Assembly: GCF_030463565.1 (NCBI RefSeq)
Contig: NC_134653.1
Location: 30,689,150 to 30,753,149 of the forward strand
From: Pelecanus crispus
Taxonomy: Eukaryota; Chordata; Aves; Pelecaniformes; Pelecanidae
Length of the DNA stretch: 64,000 nucleotides
Reading direction: 5' to 3'
Shown here: piece by piece, positions 61,559 through 64,000 of the stretch
How positions within the stretch are numbered: position 1 is the first letter of the stretch
Layout of the letters: each line of letters starts with the position of its first letter
Notes under the pieces: generated by a model
Told to the model about the DNA's origin: nothing
Seen by the model: the letters and a program-made list of their open reading frames with translations, nothing else
The model's database searches: none
Translations under genes and position numbers: made by a program

Positions 61559-62693
61559 GTAATGAAACCCTAATATTACACACTAAAAGACATTCTGTAA
61601 ACATTGTGAAATTTCTTCTTTTTTAGGGAAGACTAAAATGTAAATATTTTTCAGTTTAAAGAAGTCATTTTTTTGCTACATTCTTACATCAATGGGTAAA
61701 ATATGACAATATATGTACTAATCAGAGCCCTGTGTAATAAACTGAAATACTTCAGACAATAGTGCACACTATGATGAATAAAATCTTAACCAAAGATATA
61801 CATGCACATTCAAAACAATGCCTAAGCAAACCCTCCTGATTACTTCACATATTCAAATTTTAAGTTTGGAGCATCACATAGGATCAACTGAAGTGTTTTA
61901 AACTGTATTACAGACAGTTACAATCATGAAGCAACAACCCTGACAACACTTGTGAGAGTGCTAAGGATGTGACAAAATGACAAAAACCAGGAAAATCAGA
62001 TTTCATGTAGGAACTCCATGTTCACACGACACTGAACTATTTTCATTTCACCTGATGGCACAGTGCCATGATTTAGAATTGCCTGGTGTTTTCAGTTAGA
62101 TACTTAGCTTCACAGAAGGATACATGGCATTCAAAGTCATACATAGGAAAGCGCTGAAATAATCCACACAACTGGCAATAAGCAAAGGTGATAACAAATA
62201 CATCAAACTTCCATTTGCCAAGTTGGCCAGACATAACCTTCTGATGCTGAGTAAAAGAAAAAAAAAAAAATTCACTTCTCCATGCAGCTTGCAAAATGCT
62301 GCCACAATCCTGTTTGTATAGCTCTGAGGTAAAAGCAAAGCCCAATGCCAACTGCTGGATTTCAATTTCCATGTATCAAATCCTACATAGAAGATAATTT
62401 TATTTATGGCTAGTTCTGCCTCCCTCATGAAACCAGAGATTCTTTTGACTTCAATGGCCAGGACTAGACCCTTGGTTTCTTTTCAATTTGACAATAAAAT
62501 CGGCTCACTGTAGCTTGACGGTGTAATCTTTCTTAAAGGGCCCAGAATGGGTATGCCTGCCTTTCTTCAGCAGGTGCACGTCCTGAATTGATTTCTATCG
62601 CTCCACAGAATGCCCTTAATTTGGAATAAAAGTGAGATGTTGCTATCACTTAAATCTGAAGACTGTCACCACTAGAATAATCAGATGTTTATC

Positions 62694-63116
62694 TTACACT
62701 GCCATTTGAAGAGAATTCGAAATACAAAGAAACTCAGCAGGCAGTCGATTAATTCCCCCTGGCCCCATCTTAAAAAAAAGAACCTTATGGAAGGAAGAGA
62801 AAGAGACACATAATTCATCGTGAAGATACCGGAGATTTTCTTTTTTCCTGTTGAGTGGTTCTAGTTTGGAACGGGCTATACTGGAGCGCATCGTAGCACT
62901 GGGGCACTTCCCATCATTCAGTTGGTCACCTATGTACTGTAGCAGAAACTGCCAAACAATTGGTTTATTCTCTTGTGATAGTAACCCAGGAAACAAATCT
63001 ATGATGACACTGTTACATGCATTCGTGAACTTAGTGGCCTCGTAGGTCACTGGACAAATCTCTCTAAACTGAACTGTTGACAGTTCTTTGCAGGGTTCCC
63101 CACAGGAAACTGAAGG
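62694..63116 (-). other. Unrecognised open frame, 140 codons, minus strand
   Basis: Open between TAA at 63117-63119 and TAA at 62694-62696. The centre reads like real protein: ATKFTNACNSVIIDLFPGLL, KPIVWQFLLQYIGDQLNDG, ATMRSSIARSKLEPLNRKK, ENLRYLHDELC. There is no good ATG at its beginning, so it would be an internal or terminal exon. A TTCAG acceptor lies at 63110-63114. A donor is weak (AAG|GTTCTT near 62789). No family recognised. Confidence 0.35.
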
Positions 63117-64000
63117 TTAATTGACCATTCTTTCAAACCATGAAATGCTTTTGAAAATGTTAGTTTTAAGTCTCGTAGCCTAAAATCTGATGAAACAGCG
63201 TGGCTGTACCATGGTGTCTTCTAATTACTGATATTAAGAATTTTGGCCAGGGAAGGTGCAGAAATGGTTTAATTAGATTTCTGTGTCATGTAAGCATGAA
63301 ACAACACTCATCTAAATTGTGATATTGTTTAGAACCGAGTTGCTGAGGTAGCAGGATACCTGCTAGAGAAGCTGTTCATAATAGAACTGACTACTTCTTG
63401 ATTATGTTAATTTGATGATGGCCTTATTAAGAGAAGGGATCTTAAATTTTCACTCTTAGCTCCTTAGAAAAATATGTACATGCTTGTCTTCACTCATGTG
63501 GATAGTCTCACTGACTTCAAAGGAATTATCACAGCATTGGTTTCTGCAGGATGCTTCCACCTGTAAAGTTATAGTTATGCAAATACTCGCATACTCAGAA
63601 CCAGGAATCCCAGAAAACACCCAACGTTCTTGAAGAACTGGCAGGAAAGTAGATTTGCTTTTATGAGGTACGATACATGTGTGAAACTAGTTACATATTC
63701 ACCTAAGATGTACAGAAGCTAGGAAGAAAATGGAAATCAATCATTCTGTCACAGATTATGAAAGTCCTTTATCGTATTGTATTTGGGCTTTACACATTTA
63801 GAGTGTTACCCTGACATCCTATGGCTGTTATTTTTTATTTGAGATAAAACGTGTCAGTGTATATGCTGAAAATATTGCAGCAATAGAAACCAAGAAAAAA
63901 TTGTGTATTTGTTATTAACATTTTTCTCCACAAACCTTAAAGAATGACTTTACTTGAGCATTTCTAGTCATGGTTAATAAACTTAACGTGATCAAGGGGA

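Noticed and set aside
34200..64000. FOXN4 expected from human gene order
   Set aside because: No forkhead-domain exon found on either strand; it probably starts beyond the right edge.

Overview
This is vertebrate nuclear DNA, almost certainly from a bird. Genes are split into short exons with GT-AG introns, and the interspersed repeats are CR1 LINEs ending in the ATTCTATG-type tail typical of avian genomes. No tRNA, rRNA, CRISPR or bacterial-style operon was seen.

Two protein-coding genes are supported, arranged tail to tail. On the plus strand, positions 982-4600 hold the last five coding exons of KCTD10 (BACURD3, a CUL3 ubiquitin-ligase adaptor). Its N-terminal exons lie off the left edge, and its 3'UTR may run to about 8.3 kb. 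On the minus strand, 9570-34131 holds all 31 coding exons of an unconventional class I myosin, MYO1H, about 1021 residues: motor 1 to about 695, IQ neck about 696-760, TH1/PH tail to the end. I assigned every exon by reading the splice sites. Each junction keeps frame except one: the acceptor of exon 19 carries two surplus G in a G-run, which is either an assembly error or a real frameshift. The convergent KCTD10-MYO1H order matches the human 12q24 neighbourhood, where FOXN4 comes next beyond the MYO1H 5' end.

Intron 15 of MYO1H is almost entirely filled by a 5'-truncated, dead CR1 inserted antisense to the gene. Short CR1 3' tips lie near 27.8, 28.0 and 31.2 kb, and an opposite-strand CR1 tail at 37.3 kb.

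From about 34.2 kb to the right end I recognise no gene. No FOXN4 forkhead exon is present. The stretch holds a possible upstream MYO1H exon (about 35.3 kb), simple repeats, several patches that look like conserved non-coding elements (about 42.8-43.3, 47.6-47.8, 57.9-58.2 and 58.8-59.2 kb), and two unrecognised exon-like open frames at 61.15-61.56 kb (+) and 62.69-63.12 kb (-). It may be the regulatory landscape of MYO1H and/or FOXN4, but that is inference. No clear new biological system was found; the two orphan frames are the best candidates for something undescribed.
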